Shown piece after piece: positions 35,713 to 44,664 of a DNA stretch of 64,000 nt (the first letter of the stretch is position 1; every line of letters starts with the position of its first letter). The notes beneath the pieces were generated by a model. It was not told the DNA's origin and made no database searches. It saw only the letters and a program-made list of their open reading frames with translations. The stretch comes from Butyricicoccus intestinisimiae (lineage in GTDB: Bacteria > Bacillota > Clostridia > Oscillospirales > Butyricicoccaceae): assembly GCF_018918345.1 (NCBI RefSeq), contig NZ_JAHLQI010000004.1, positions 62,001-126,000 of the forward strand. Reading direction: 5' to 3'. A program made the position numbers and the translations under genes.

Positions 35713-36993
35713 ATGGCATTCAAAGGAAATCCGTTTCGGCGGAAGCGTTCCAATCAAACATCCAATGTGTGGCAGGTCGGCGGACTGCGCATTAACCGCG
35801 CGCTTCGCATACCGATCATTATTTTTGGAATTATTTTTGTATACAGCATAGTCGGTTTTGCCATCAGTCACTACAATCCGGTCAAAACGACACCGGCACA
35901 GCAGGTGTCGCTGGATGACTCTTTTTCTGCGAGCGGATACTTTATCCGGCAGGAGCAGACGGTAGATATTGCAGAAGGCAACACAGTGGAGTACAATTAT
36001 TCTGACGGCGACAAAGTGTCCAAGGGGGCAGCGCTCGTCACAGAGTATTCCAACCAAGATGCGCTGACGGTCAGCCGCGAGCTGAAAAGCATCAATGACA
36101 ACATTGAGCAGCTGGAGACGTTTAGTTCTACATCGTCTACAACGACAAATTCCAGCCGACTCAACCAAAAAATCATCGACCAGATGAATCTGCTGAGCGA
36201 GCAGGTAGACAACGGTTCGCTGGGACAGGTTGCGTCGATTGCCTCGGAGCTGCGGCAGCTGGTTTTGAAAAGCGGCTCGGTCTCCGACAACAGCAAAGAC
36301 ATCAAAAAAGAGCTTGCCAACCTGAAACAGCAGGCAGCTTCGCTGGAATCCCGCTTGGACGGCAAGACGACCAATATCTATTCTCCCTGTGCCGGCTATT
36401 TTTGTGAGTCCGCAGATGGATACGAGAGCATTTTTACACCGGATGTCGTGGACGAGCTGACCTTGTCCTCGCTGGAAAAGCTGTCGAAGAAAAATCCGGC
36501 ATCCACGTCCGGCAAGGGAAAAGTGGTATCGGGCTATGCCTGGTATTACGCCGCAAAGGTCAGCGATGCCGACGCCAAAAATCTCAAGCAGGGCAACAGC
36601 GTCAAGCTGCGCTTTTCACAGATCAGCCAAGATGTCTCCGCAACCATACAAGCGGTGCGGGACGATGAGAGCAATGACAGCACGCTGGTTATTTTCCAGT
36701 CGGAGGATATGGATGTGGAGCTGGTTTCCATGCGGGAGCAGGTGGCAACGGTTGTTGTGGATTCGTATGCAGGCCTCAAGGTGCCGAAATCTGCGGTGCG
36801 CATGGAAAATGACGAGATGGGCGTCTATGTTCTGTCTAATTCTGTGGCAAGCTATAAAAAGATTGACCCGCTGTACGAAGGAAGCGATTTCTACATTGTA
36901 AAGCAAAATGTAACCGGCAATGATTCGTTGGTTGTCAATGACGATATTATTGTGGAAGCCAAAGATGTGAATGACAAGAAGGTAATGAAATAA
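35713..36993 (+). CDS. HlyD-like membrane protein
   Basis: A 426-residue protein with a basic N-terminus, one membrane span (IPIIIFGIIFVYSIVGFAIS, about residues 36-55) and a long extracytoplasmic part. SASGYFIRQEQ and a biotinyl-lipoyl-like start, a central coiled coil (LKSINDNIEQLE, LKQQAASLESRLDG) and a later beta-barrel (VPKSAVRMENDEMGVYVL) fit the HlyD/adaptor fold. There is no partner ABC transporter; in Clostridia this protein commonly sits beside yggS-sepF. A role at the cell envelope or divisome is likely but unproven. Its stop overlaps yggS by one base. Confidence 0.8.
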   Translation: MAFKGNPFRRKRSNQTSNVWQVGGLRINRALRIPIIIFGIIFVYSIVGFAISHYNPVKTTPAQQVSLDDSFSASGYFIRQEQTVDIAEGNTVEYNYSDGDKVSKGAALVTEYSNQDALTVSRELKSINDNIEQLETFSSTSSTTTNSSRLNQKIIDQMNLLSEQVDNGSLGQVASIASELRQLVLKSGSVSDNSKDIKKELANLKQQAASLESRLDGKTTNIYSPCAGYFCESADGYESIFTPDVVDELTLSSLEKLSKKNPASTSGKGKVVSGYAWYYAAKVSDADAKNLKQGNSVKLRFSQISQDVSATIQAVRDDESNDSTLVIFQSEDMDVELVSMREQVATVVVDSYAGLKVPKSAVRMENDEMGVYVLSNSVASYKKIDPLYEGSDFYIVKQNVTGNDSLVVNDDIIVEAKDVNDKKVMK

Positions 36994-37703
36994 TGACAGA
37001 GGAAGAACGCAAGACTATCACACAAGCGGTGCAGACCGCAAAAAAACGCATTGCGGAGGCCGCCATTGCTTCCGGACGCAAGCCGGAGGACATTACGCTG
37101 GTCGCTGCGACAAAGATGAATGACGCAGAGCGCGTCCGCGCAGCCATTGCGGCGGGCGTGGATGTCTGCGGCGAAAACCGCGTGCAGGAGCTGTTGGAAA
37201 AGTATGAGCAGCATGCGTATGACGGCAAGCCGCTGCATTTTATTGGCACGCTGCAGACCAATAAAGTGAAATACTTAATCGGCAAGGTGTCCATGATTGA
37301 GTCGGTCAGCTCGGTAAAGCTGGCAAAGGTCATTGACAAGGAGGCTGCCAAGGCCGGAATCTGTCAGGACATTCTGCTGGAGCTGAATATCGGCAGAGAG
37401 GAGAGCAAACTGGGTATTGATCCGGACGAGATTGATTCGGTGATCGAACAGGTTGCTCAACTGGAGCATGTTCATGTGCGCGGACTGATGGCAATTCCGC
37501 CAAAAACGCAGCCCAATCAAGAAAAAACTCTTTATTTTGACAGAATGTCTCAACTATTTATTGACATATCGGCGAAAAAATACGATAATATCACCATGGA
37601 CTGCTTGTCGATGGGAATGAGTGCTGATTATTGCGAGGCAATTTCCTGTGGGGCAACAATTGTCCGGCTGGGTACGGCGCTGTTCGGCGCCCGCCACTAC
37701 TGA
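36993..37703 (+). CDS. PLP homeostasis protein YggS/PLPBP
   Basis: A 236-residue single-domain PLP-binding protein. VAATKMN carries the PLP lysine, GENRVQELLEKY and HFIGTLQTNKVKY are conserved, and DCLSMGMSADYCEAI plus VRLGTALFG close the barrel. No enzymatic activity is known; it buffers PLP. Standard place ahead of sepF. Confidence 0.94.
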   Translation: MTEEERKTITQAVQTAKKRIAEAAIASGRKPEDITLVAATKMNDAERVRAAIAAGVDVCGENRVQELLEKYEQHAYDGKPLHFIGTLQTNKVKYLIGKVSMIESVSSVKLAKVIDKEAAKAGICQDILLELNIGREESKLGIDPDEIDSVIEQVAQLEHVHVRGLMAIPPKTQPNQEKTLYFDRMSQLFIDISAKKYDNITMDCLSMGMSADYCEAISCGATIVRLGTALFGARHY

Positions 37704-37738
37704 GAAATTAGATTTGTTCCATTCAGGAGGAAGCAGAA

Positions 37739-38239
37739 ATGGGTTTAGTAAATGATTTTAAACGCTGGGTTAGCGGCGAGGTCGATGACGATGACGATTT
37801 CGACATGGACGAGGGTCCGGTAGAAGAGTCGGAAGCCAGAGAGGCATCTTCGCACTACAGCTATCGGGAACCGGCGCGAACAGCTGCTGCATCTGATGCA
37901 CGGCAGAACACGCAGGTTGAGCCGCGCAGAAATAATCAGGTGGTCAACATCAACGCGACAACCAAGCTCGCGGTTGTTTTGGTAAAGGCAGATCAGTTTA
38001 ACAACGTTGCGGACATCGCAGATCATCTGAAAAATAAGATGACGGTTGTTCTCAATCTGGAAACCACAGATAAAGAAACATCCAAGCGCATGCTGGACTT
38101 TATGAGCGGCGTTACATATGCCATTGAGGGCAAAATCAAGCGCGTGGCGAACGACACGTATTTGATTACCCCGCTGGATGTGGAAATTGTCGGTGATGAT
38201 TTGATTAGCGAACTGGAAAACAGCGGAATGAAGTTCTGA
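37739..38239 (+). CDS. sepF: Cell division protein SepF
   Basis: A 166-residue SepF. The N-terminal amphipathic helix (MGLVNDFKRWVSG) anchors to membrane, an acidic then Arg-rich linker follows, and the C-terminal SepF domain (ADIADHLKNKMTVVLNLE, RMLDFMSGVTYAIEG) binds FtsZ. AGGAGG before the start. Confidence 0.95.
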   Translation: MGLVNDFKRWVSGEVDDDDDFDMDEGPVEESEAREASSHYSYREPARTAAASDARQNTQVEPRRNNQVVNINATTKLAVVLVKADQFNNVADIADHLKNKMTVVLNLETTDKETSKRMLDFMSGVTYAIEGKIKRVANDTYLITPLDVEIVGDDLISELENSGMKF

Positions 38240-38269
38240 TGGTTTCCGGCTGAGAGGTATGGATTTCAT

Positions 38270-38533
38270 ATGATTCTTGCAAGCATTACGATTCGAGTTC
38301 TTGGCATATTGCAGTGGCTCATTATCATTCGGGCGCTGTGTTCGTGGTTTCCGCAGGTACAGCAGTCCGCAGTGGGAGAGTTTCTGTACACCGTGACGGA
38401 ACCGATGCTTGCGCCATGCCGCAATCTTTTGAGCAGATTTCAGGTAGGACGGGGCATGATGCTGGATTTTTCACCGCTGATTGTTTTTCTGCTGTTGGAA
38501 TTTGCACGGCGGATAGTTTATGCGCTGCTGTGA
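38270..38533 (+). CDS. YggT family membrane protein
   Basis: An 87-residue protein with two membrane spans and the YggT motif IRALCSWFP...TEPMLAPCRNLL. It has a place in the division cluster of Gram-positive bacteria; the molecular role is unknown. The ribosome site (GAGAGG) is a little far from the ATG. Confidence 0.88.
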   Translation: MILASITIRVLGILQWLIIIRALCSWFPQVQQSAVGEFLYTVTEPMLAPCRNLLSRFQVGRGMMLDFSPLIVFLLLEFARRIVYALL

Positions 38534-38559
38534 CGTGCAGGTTTTCGTGGGATTCGTCC

Positions 38560-38584
38560 GGCCGGGTTTATCCCGGCCATTTTC
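38560..38584 (+). other. Hairpin between yggT and divIVA
   Basis: Perfect 7-bp stem GGCCGGG/CCCGGCC with a 5-nt loop, followed by ATTTT; a weak terminator or a processing site. Confidence 0.5.
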
Positions 38585-38620
38585 CGGTTCTTGCCGGTCG
38601 TTTGATTTCAGGGAGGTAAC

Positions 38621-39364
38621 ATGTTAGGTTCTAAGGAAATCCGAGATTTCACACCGGAGAAAGCGGTATTTGGCGGCTATGATGCCAGAAGCGTCGACAT
38701 GATGCTGGATCAGGCGGCGGATGACATGGAAGCTCTGGAACGGGAAAATGCAGAACTGCGGGCGAAGCTCAAGGTTATGGTGGACAAAATCGAAGAATAC
38801 CGCCGCATTGAGAGCGGAATTCGGCAGGCACTGATGACCGCGCAGGGCATGGCGGACAAAACCAAAAAAGAAGCGAGTGAGCAGGCCGACCAGACGCGCA
38901 CCCAAGCGCAGGAGGATGCGGAACAGCTCAAGCGCGAAACAAAAGAACAATGCGAAGCGATCGTCAGACGGTATCAGGTGCAGGCTTCTCAGGAGCAGGC
39001 GCGTCTGCGGCTGGCGCAGAAGGAAGCCGCTTCCTTTATAGAAAAAATGACCCGCGCCTTCCGCGAGGAGAGCGAGAGAATCGCTGCGATTCCGCAAAAA
39101 GAAGGTGTGGAGTTTACCTCTATCTCGGATCACACAGTGCACAGTGACGCGACAAGCGAAACGATTGAGGGGCACGTGGAAGGTCCGGCAGAGCTGAAGA
39201 TACCGAAGTCGCCGGAAGAAAATCCGGGAACCGATATTCCCGCAGATATTTTAAAAATTTTTGCTGATGCCCAGCACACATCGCATCTTGATGGAATAGA
39301 ACAGGATGCCTACACGGTGGAAGTGAGCGGCTCGCAAAATCATAACAATTTTATTGGAGAATAA
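38621..39364 (+). CDS. divIVA: DivIVA-like protein
   Basis: A 247-residue protein. The start EIRDFTPEKAVFGGYDARSV resembles the DivIVA membrane-binding loop, followed by a long coiled coil (about 30-150) and a disordered acidic tail ending in HNNFIGE. It probably marks curved membrane at septa and poles. Last gene of the division cluster, with GGGAGG before the ATG. Confidence 0.85.
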   Translation: MLGSKEIRDFTPEKAVFGGYDARSVDMMLDQAADDMEALERENAELRAKLKVMVDKIEEYRRIESGIRQALMTAQGMADKTKKEASEQADQTRTQAQEDAEQLKRETKEQCEAIVRRYQVQASQEQARLRLAQKEAASFIEKMTRAFREESERIAAIPQKEGVEFTSISDHTVHSDATSETIEGHVEGPAELKIPKSPEENPGTDIPADILKIFADAQHTSHLDGIEQDAYTVEVSGSQNHNNFIGE

Positions 39365-39389
39365 ACAGCGAGGCTGTTTAGGATAGAAT

Positions 39390-39438
39390 CCCGCCGAACC
39401 GGCGGGACGGCGCCGATTCAAAAAAGAGGACGGCGTCG
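39390..39438 (+). other. Two hairpins in the ileS leader
   Basis: CCCGCCG-AAC-CGGCGGG at 39390-39406 and CGGCGCCG/CGGCGTCG at 39408-39438 around a loop ATTCAAAAAAGAGGA. They lie between the divIVA stop and ileS. No T run follows, so this is not a terminator; it is not a recognisable T-box. Confidence 0.5.
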
Positions 39439-39464
39439 AGAATCAGAAAGGATGGTACGGTTAC

Positions 39465-42254
39465 ATGCCGCAGGATTACAACAAGACAATCAATCTTCCG
39501 CAGACCGATTTTCCGATGCGCGCGGGTCTTCCGAAGCGCGAGCCGGAATTTTTGGAGAAGTGGGAGAAAGAGGATATTTACCATACAATGATGGAGAAAA
39601 ACGAGGGCAAGCCGCTCTTTATTCTCCACGATGGCCCTCCGTACGCAAACGGCAATCTGCATCTGGGTCACGCACTGAACAAGATCCTCAAGGACTTCAT
39701 CGTGCGTTACAAGAATATGGCAGGCTTCAAGGCGCCGTATGTGCCGGGCTGGGACACCCACGGTCTGCCGATCGAGCGTCAGGCAATTGCCGCTTTTGGT
39801 CTGGACAGACATAAGGTCAGCAACAAGGACTTCTGCGACAAGTGCAAGGAGTTCGCACTGGAGCACGTAGACACCCAGAGAACCCAGTTTAAGCGTCTGG
39901 GCGTTGTCGGTGACTGGGAGCACCCGTATCTGACGCTGACCAACGATTTTGTTGCAAAGCAGGTCTCCGTCTTTGGCGAGATGGCAAAGAAGGGCTATAT
40001 TTACCGCGGCATGAAGCCGGTATACTGGTGCCCGCACGATGAGACTGCTCTGGCTGAGGCTGAAATTGAGTACAAGGACAACAAGTGTGCGTCCATCTAC
40101 GTCAAGTTCGCAGTCAAGGACGATCAGGGCAAGATCAGCTCTGTCATCGGCACAACAGAAAACGTATACTTCGTGATTTGGACGACGACTACGTGGACAC
40201 TGCCGGGCAACCTGGCAATTTCTCTGAATCCGCGCTTTGAGTATTCTTTTGTAAAGGTACCGAACGGCGAGATTTACGTGCTGGCTACCGATCTGATTCC
40301 GTCTGTCATCGCTGCTGCAAAGATTGAATCGTATGAGGTTCTGGGCACCATCATGGGCTCTGAGCTGGAGTATGTGACCACGCAGCATCCGCTGATGGAT
40401 CGCGAGTCTTTGGTTATCGTCGGCGACCACGTTACGCTGGAAGCCGGTACCGGCTGTGTACACACGGCACCGGGCTTTGGCGCAGAAGACTTTGTTGTGT
40501 GCCAGAAGTATCCGGAAATTCCGATGATCGTTCCGGTAGACAGCAAGGGCATGACCACAGCTGATGCAGGCAAGTACGCAGGTATGTTCTATGAAGATAC
40601 CAATGCGATTATCCTGCACGACCTGACCGAGAACAACGCGCTGCTGGCTGTTGAGACTATTGAGCACTCTTATCCGCATTGCTGGCGCTGCAAGAAGCCG
40701 ATTATCTTCCGCGCAACCGAGCAGTGGTTCTGCTCCGTAGACGCGATGAAGGACAAGGCCGTAGAGGCTTGCCACGGCGTCAAGTGGATTCCGGCTTGGG
40801 GCGAGGATCGCATGACCTCCATGATTCAGGAGCGTTCTGACTGGTGCATTTCCCGTCAGCGCACATGGGGTGTTCCGATTCCGATTTTCTTCTGCAAGAA
40901 GTGCAAGAAGCCGCTGATTAACGACGATACCATTTCCGCTGTTGCTGCACTGTTCCGCGAGAAGGGCACCAGTGCTTGGTTCGATACCGATGCCGCAGAC
41001 ATTCTGCCGGCAGGCACCAAGTGCGAGTGCGGCTGCTCTGAATTTACCAAGGAGACCGATACCATGGACGTATGGTTCGACTCCGGTTCTTCTCATGCAG
41101 CGGTTCTGGAAGAGCGCGACGAGCTGGCATATCCGGCAGATCTGTATCTGGAAGGCAACGACCAGTACCGCGGCTGGTTCCAGTCCTCCATGCTGACCTC
41201 CATCGCTACCAAGGGCGTTTCTCCGTACAAGACGGTTATCACCCACGGCATGATTGTTGACGAAGAGCGTCAGAAGATGTCCAAGTCCAAGGGCAACGGT
41301 ATGAGCCCGCAGGAAATCACCCAGCAGTACGGTGCAGATATTCTGCGTCTGTGGGTATCTTCCTCTGATTACCGCGCTGATATGAAGATCTCCAAGAAGA
41401 TGTTCAAGCAGCTGTCTCAGAACTACCTGAAAATCCGCAACACCGCGCGTTACATCATGGGCAACTTGAACGGCTTCACGCTGGATCAGATGGTGCCGTA
41501 TGACCAGATGCTCGAGCTGGATAAGTGGGCACTGATGAAGTGCAATGAGCTGGTCGGCCGCGTTCGCGCAGCATACGACAGCTACGAGTTCCACGGTGTT
41601 ATTCACGCAATCCACAACTTCTGTGTTGTCGATATGTCCAACTTCTATCTGGACGTCATCAAGGATCGTCTGTACTGTGACGACGGTCTGAGCCGCCTGT
41701 CCGCACAGACTGCGATTTACCGCATTCTGGATTCGCTGGTTCGCATGCTGGCGCCGGTTCTCTGCTTCACCGCAGATGAAATCTGGCACGCAATGCCGCA
41801 CGCAGCAGGCGACGACGAGCGCAACGTTGTCCTCAACGACATGCCGGAGTACGATTCTGCCCTGACCTTTACCGATGCCGAGGCAATCAAGTGGGAGAAG
41901 ATCATTGCTGTCCGCGACGATGTCAATAAGGCATTGGAGCAGGCACGCGGTTCCAAGCTCATCGGCAAGCCGCTGGAAGCAAAGGTTACCATCACGGCTT
42001 CTGAGAACGCCAAGGAATTCTTGGACGGCTGCGGTCAGGATCTGGCAAAGCTGTTTATCGTTTCTGCTGTCGATGTACAGACCGGCGAGGGCGAAGGCGA
42101 CAGCTACGAAGCACTGGGCGGCGTGAAGATTGCCGTCAGCCATATGGAAGGCGAGAAGTGCGAGCGCTGCTGGATCTATGATCCGACTGTTGGCAGCAAT
42201 GCAGAGCATCCGACGCTGTGTGCGCGTTGTGCTTCTGTACTGGGCAACAAGTAA
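39465..42254 (+). CDS. ileS: Isoleucyl-tRNA synthetase
   Basis: A 929-residue class I synthetase. Order: catalytic core with DGPPYANGNLHLGHALNK (HIGH motif), CP1 editing domain (residues about 200-390, WTTTTWTLPGN), KMSKSKGN, anticodon-binding domain and a C-terminal zinc site with cysteines in CERCW and CARC. The length fits the bacterial 'short' type. AAAGGA lies 12 bp before the ATG, longer than usual. Confidence 0.97.
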   Translation: MPQDYNKTINLPQTDFPMRAGLPKREPEFLEKWEKEDIYHTMMEKNEGKPLFILHDGPPYANGNLHLGHALNKILKDFIVRYKNMAGFKAPYVPGWDTHGLPIERQAIAAFGLDRHKVSNKDFCDKCKEFALEHVDTQRTQFKRLGVVGDWEHPYLTLTNDFVAKQVSVFGEMAKKGYIYRGMKPVYWCPHDETALAEAEIEYKDNKCASIYVKFAVKDDQGKISSVIGTTENVYFVIWTTTTWTLPGNLAISLNPRFEYSFVKVPNGEIYVLATDLIPSVIAAAKIESYEVLGTIMGSELEYVTTQHPLMDRESLVIVGDHVTLEAGTGCVHTAPGFGAEDFVVCQKYPEIPMIVPVDSKGMTTADAGKYAGMFYEDTNAIILHDLTENNALLAVETIEHSYPHCWRCKKPIIFRATEQWFCSVDAMKDKAVEACHGVKWIPAWGEDRMTSMIQERSDWCISRQRTWGVPIPIFFCKKCKKPLINDDTISAVAALFREKGTSAWFDTDAADILPAGTKCECGCSEFTKETDTMDVWFDSGSSHAAVLEERDELAYPADLYLEGNDQYRGWFQSSMLTSIATKGVSPYKTVITHGMIVDEERQKMSKSKGNGMSPQEITQQYGADILRLWVSSSDYRADMKISKKMFKQLSQNYLKIRNTARYIMGNLNGFTLDQMVPYDQMLELDKWALMKCNELVGRVRAAYDSYEFHGVIHAIHNFCVVDMSNFYLDVIKDRLYCDDGLSRLSAQTAIYRILDSLVRMLAPVLCFTADEIWHAMPHAAGDDERNVVLNDMPEYDSALTFTDAEAIKWEKIIAVRDDVNKALEQARGSKLIGKPLEAKVTITASENAKEFLDGCGQDLAKLFIVSAVDVQTGEGEGDSYEALGGVKIAVSHMEGEKCERCWIYDPTVGSNAEHPTLCARCASVLGNK

Positions 42255-42290
42255 AATCAAATCGTATCGAATGAAACATTCGTAAAAAAA

Positions 42291-42320
42291 GAGGCAGAGG
42301 AATTGTCCTCTGCCTCTCTT
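42291..42320 (+). terminator. Terminator after ileS
   Basis: GAGGCAGAGGA/TCCTCTGCCTC hairpin with a short TCTTT tail; some readthrough into lspA is possible. Confidence 0.65.
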
Positions 42321-42340
42321 TGTGAAGGGAGGAATCTCCT

Positions 42341-42811
42341 GTGTCTATTGTTATGTATTTGCTGGCAGTTCTCATGATGGTTATTGTAGACCAAGCGGTA
42401 AAATATTGGGCGGTGACGATGCTGGCATCCATCGGCACGATTCCGCTCATTCCGGGCGTGCTGTCGCTGACCTATGTGGAGAACCGCGGCGCTGCGTTCA
42501 GCATTTTAGAAAACCAAATTTGGCTGTTTGTCGCACTGGCAGTGGTGATTCTGTGCGGCATTGTATATGCACTGAAAACAGATAAGATTCAAGCGCCGAT
42601 TGGAAAAATCAGCCTGCTGGTGATTGCGGCGGGAGCAATTGGCAATGTCATTGACCGCGTGGTCAATCATTATGTTGTGGATATGATTCAGCTGGAATTT
42701 ATCAGATTTCCGATTTTTAATATTGCGGATATTTACGTCTGTGTCGGCGTTGCTTTGTTTGCCTTTTATTATCTCTTTATCCACAAAGATGCGGAGGAAG
42801 CGGACAAATGA
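42341..42811 (+). CDS. lspA: Prolipoprotein signal peptidase
   Basis: A 156-residue, four-span membrane peptidase. The catalytic aspartates are in GNVIDRV and FNIADIYV, and VENRGAAFSI is conserved. It processes the lipoproteins such as those encoded nearby. GTG start at 42341 chosen for GGGAGG at 7 bp. The stop overlaps rluD by 4 bp. Confidence 0.95.
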   Translation: MSIVMYLLAVLMMVIVDQAVKYWAVTMLASIGTIPLIPGVLSLTYVENRGAAFSILENQIWLFVALAVVILCGIVYALKTDKIQAPIGKISLLVIAAGAIGNVIDRVVNHYVVDMIQLEFIRFPIFNIADIYVCVGVALFAFYYLFIHKDAEEADK

Positions 42812-43731
42812 GACGAATCATTCAGGTGACAGAGACGGATTCCGGCCAACGCATCGACAAGCTACTCTCGCAGCAGCTGCCGGAGCTGACGCGGTCAGCC
42901 ATTCAGCACTTGATGCAGGATGGCTGCGTGACCATCGGCGAACAGCCGGTCAAAAAAAATGCGAAAGCAGCTGCCGGAGATGTGATTGCAGTCGAAGTGC
43001 CGGAGCCCAAAGAGGTTTCCATCGAACCGGAAAATATTCCGCTTGATATTGTGTATGAAGATGAGGATATCATCGTTGTTAATAAGCCGAAGGGTATGGT
43101 TGTGCATCCGGCACCGGGCAATTGGAGCGGAACCCTGGTCAATGCGCTGATGTATCATTGCGGAGACAGCTTGTCCGGCATCAACGGAGAAATCCGTCCC
43201 GGTATTGTCCATCGCATTGACAAAGACACCAGCGGACTGCTTGTCGTTGCGAAAAACGACCGCGCGCATCAGTCGCTGGCGGAACAGATTCAAGTGCACA
43301 GCGCGGGACGTCGCTATTTTGCTGTGGTCTATGGATGCCCGCGGGAGGAAACCGGCACAATACAAGCGCCGATTGCCCGCCATCCGGTCGACAGAAAGAA
43401 AATGGCGGTTCTCGCAGGCGGTCGGGAAGCGATTACGCATTATCAGGTGCTGGAGCACTATCAGGGCTATACATTGATGAAATTTCGTCTGGAGACCGGA
43501 CGCACGCATCAGATTCGCGTGCACATGGCGCACATTGGCCATCCGATTATCGGTGATCCGCTGTATGGACCGGCGAAAGACAAGTGGAAGTTACAGGGAC
43601 AGTGCCTGCACGCAGGCGAGCTGGAATTGACGCATCCGGTGACCGGTGAGCGCATGCTGTTTGAGGCGCCGCTGCCGGAATATTTTGAAAAAGTCTTACA
43701 GAAATTGAGGAATCAGTATGGGCAAGTTTGA
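42808..43731 (+). CDS. RluD/RluA-family rRNA pseudouridine synthase
   Basis: A 307-residue enzyme with an N-terminal S4 RNA-binding domain (RIDKLLSQQLPELTRS) and a pseudouridine synthase domain with the catalytic Asp in HRIDKDTSGLL; LETGRTHQIRVH is also conserved. Probably the RluD type that modifies helix 69 of 23S rRNA, as the usual neighbour of lspA. Confidence 0.93.
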   Translation: MRRIIQVTETDSGQRIDKLLSQQLPELTRSAIQHLMQDGCVTIGEQPVKKNAKAAAGDVIAVEVPEPKEVSIEPENIPLDIVYEDEDIIVVNKPKGMVVHPAPGNWSGTLVNALMYHCGDSLSGINGEIRPGIVHRIDKDTSGLLVVAKNDRAHQSLAEQIQVHSAGRRYFAVVYGCPREETGTIQAPIARHPVDRKKMAVLAGGREAITHYQVLEHYQGYTLMKFRLETGRTHQIRVHMAHIGHPIIGDPLYGPAKDKWKLQGQCLHAGELELTHPVTGERMLFEAPLPEYFEKVLQKLRNQYGQV

Positions 43732-44533
43732 CGGTATTTTTATCGCCTCGGATATGGACGGAACCTTGCTGGACGATACGCATGCGATTCAGCGGGAGAC
43801 GATCCAAGCACTGGAGTATTTTACGCAAAACGGCGGATATTTCTCTCTGGCGACCGGAAGAACGCGTCCGGCAACGGCTGCGTATCGAAAGCTGCTGCCG
43901 TGCAACGGACCCGGCGTTTACCTGAACGGCGCGATTATCTGTGATGAGGCGCTGGAAAAAGTGATATATATGGAAGGTCTGGATGACGGCGCAAAGCAGC
44001 TGGCGCGGGAAGTGATGGAAGCATATCCACATTTGGGCATTGAAGTATTTTTGCTCGATCACTCGTATGTCTGCCGGATGTGCGAGGTGACGCGGCAGCA
44101 TTTTGTCAATCTTGACATTCCGTATACGCTGTGCGGTCTGGATGAAATTCCGGAGCCGACACAGGAATGGGGAAAAATCAATTTTACCGGAGAGCATGAC
44201 GAGGTACTCGCGGCGCGTCCGTTTATCGACCGCGTCAAAGACAAGTATAATTTGACGTTTTCCACGCCGGTTTATTATGAGATGACCTGCAAGGGCGGAC
44301 ACAAAGGCGATGGCGTGCAAAGAGCGGCAAGCTATCTCGGTGTCGAGCCGTCGCTGGTTTGTACTGTGGGAGACAGCCAAAACGATTTGCCGATGCTGCG
44401 CGGTGCCGGCATCAGTTTTGCGCCGGAAAATGCAAGACAAGAGGTGCTCGACACGGTCGATGTCGTTGTGGCAGACAATAACCACAATACACTGCAGGGC
44501 GTGGTAGAATATCTGGACAAGCAGTTTGGATAA
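43718..44533 (+). CDS. Cof-type HAD hydrolase
   Basis: A 271-residue haloacid dehalogenase-type phosphatase. Motif I is ASDMDGTLL with the nucleophile Asp, motif II is LATGRT, motif III/IV is GGHKGDGV...TVGDSQNDLPML; the large cap between is of type C2B. Typical substrates are sugar phosphates or FMN-like compounds, not defined here. It overlaps rluD by 14 bp. Confidence 0.92.
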   Translation: MGKFDGIFIASDMDGTLLDDTHAIQRETIQALEYFTQNGGYFSLATGRTRPATAAYRKLLPCNGPGVYLNGAIICDEALEKVIYMEGLDDGAKQLAREVMEAYPHLGIEVFLLDHSYVCRMCEVTRQHFVNLDIPYTLCGLDEIPEPTQEWGKINFTGEHDEVLAARPFIDRVKDKYNLTFSTPVYYEMTCKGGHKGDGVQRAASYLGVEPSLVCTVGDSQNDLPMLRGAGISFAPENARQEVLDTVDVVVADNNHNTLQGVVEYLDKQFG

Positions 44534-44544
44534 TGCCTTGTCGG

Positions 44545-44573
44545 TTGACAAGCCGTGTAACATATGCTATTCT
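44545..44573 (+). promoter_or_regulatory. Sigma-A promoter of thiW
   Basis: TTGACA, 17 bp, TATTCT; transcription should start just before the leader hairpin. Confidence 0.8.
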
Positions 44574-44589
44574 TTCAGTCAGAGTAACG

Positions 44590-44650
44590 CGAGAGCGTCA
44601 CGAAGGGGCATACCACCGCGGGTATGATTCTTTGTGATGCTCTCGTTTTT
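44590..44650 (+). ncRNA. Terminator-embedded leader hairpin, candidate HMP-PP riboswitch
   Basis: A 16-bp stem CGAGAGCGTCACGAAG/CTTTGTGATGCTCTCG (two G-U pairs) encloses an inner stem GCATACC/GGTATG and ends in T5. The whole leader is one long hairpin-terminator before a thiamine-precursor transporter. That is the plan of the thiS-motif (HMP-PP) riboswitch, in which aptamer and terminator are the same hairpin. I could not compare it with the conserved bases. Confidence 0.5.
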
Positions 44651-44664
44651 AATGGAGGAAAATT

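Noticed and set aside
39361-39464. T-box riboswitch before ileS (TGGTACGG resembles the T-box core)
   Set aside because: The gap is only 100 nt, with no stem I or specifier loop and no terminator.
39378-42260. A very long open frame (about 960 codons) antisense to ileS, and similar ones antisense to mutS (29928-32489) and the radical SAM gene (26077-27765)
   Set aside because: They lie exactly opposite strong, conserved genes, have no ribosome sites or known motifs, and follow from the codon bias of the sense strand.
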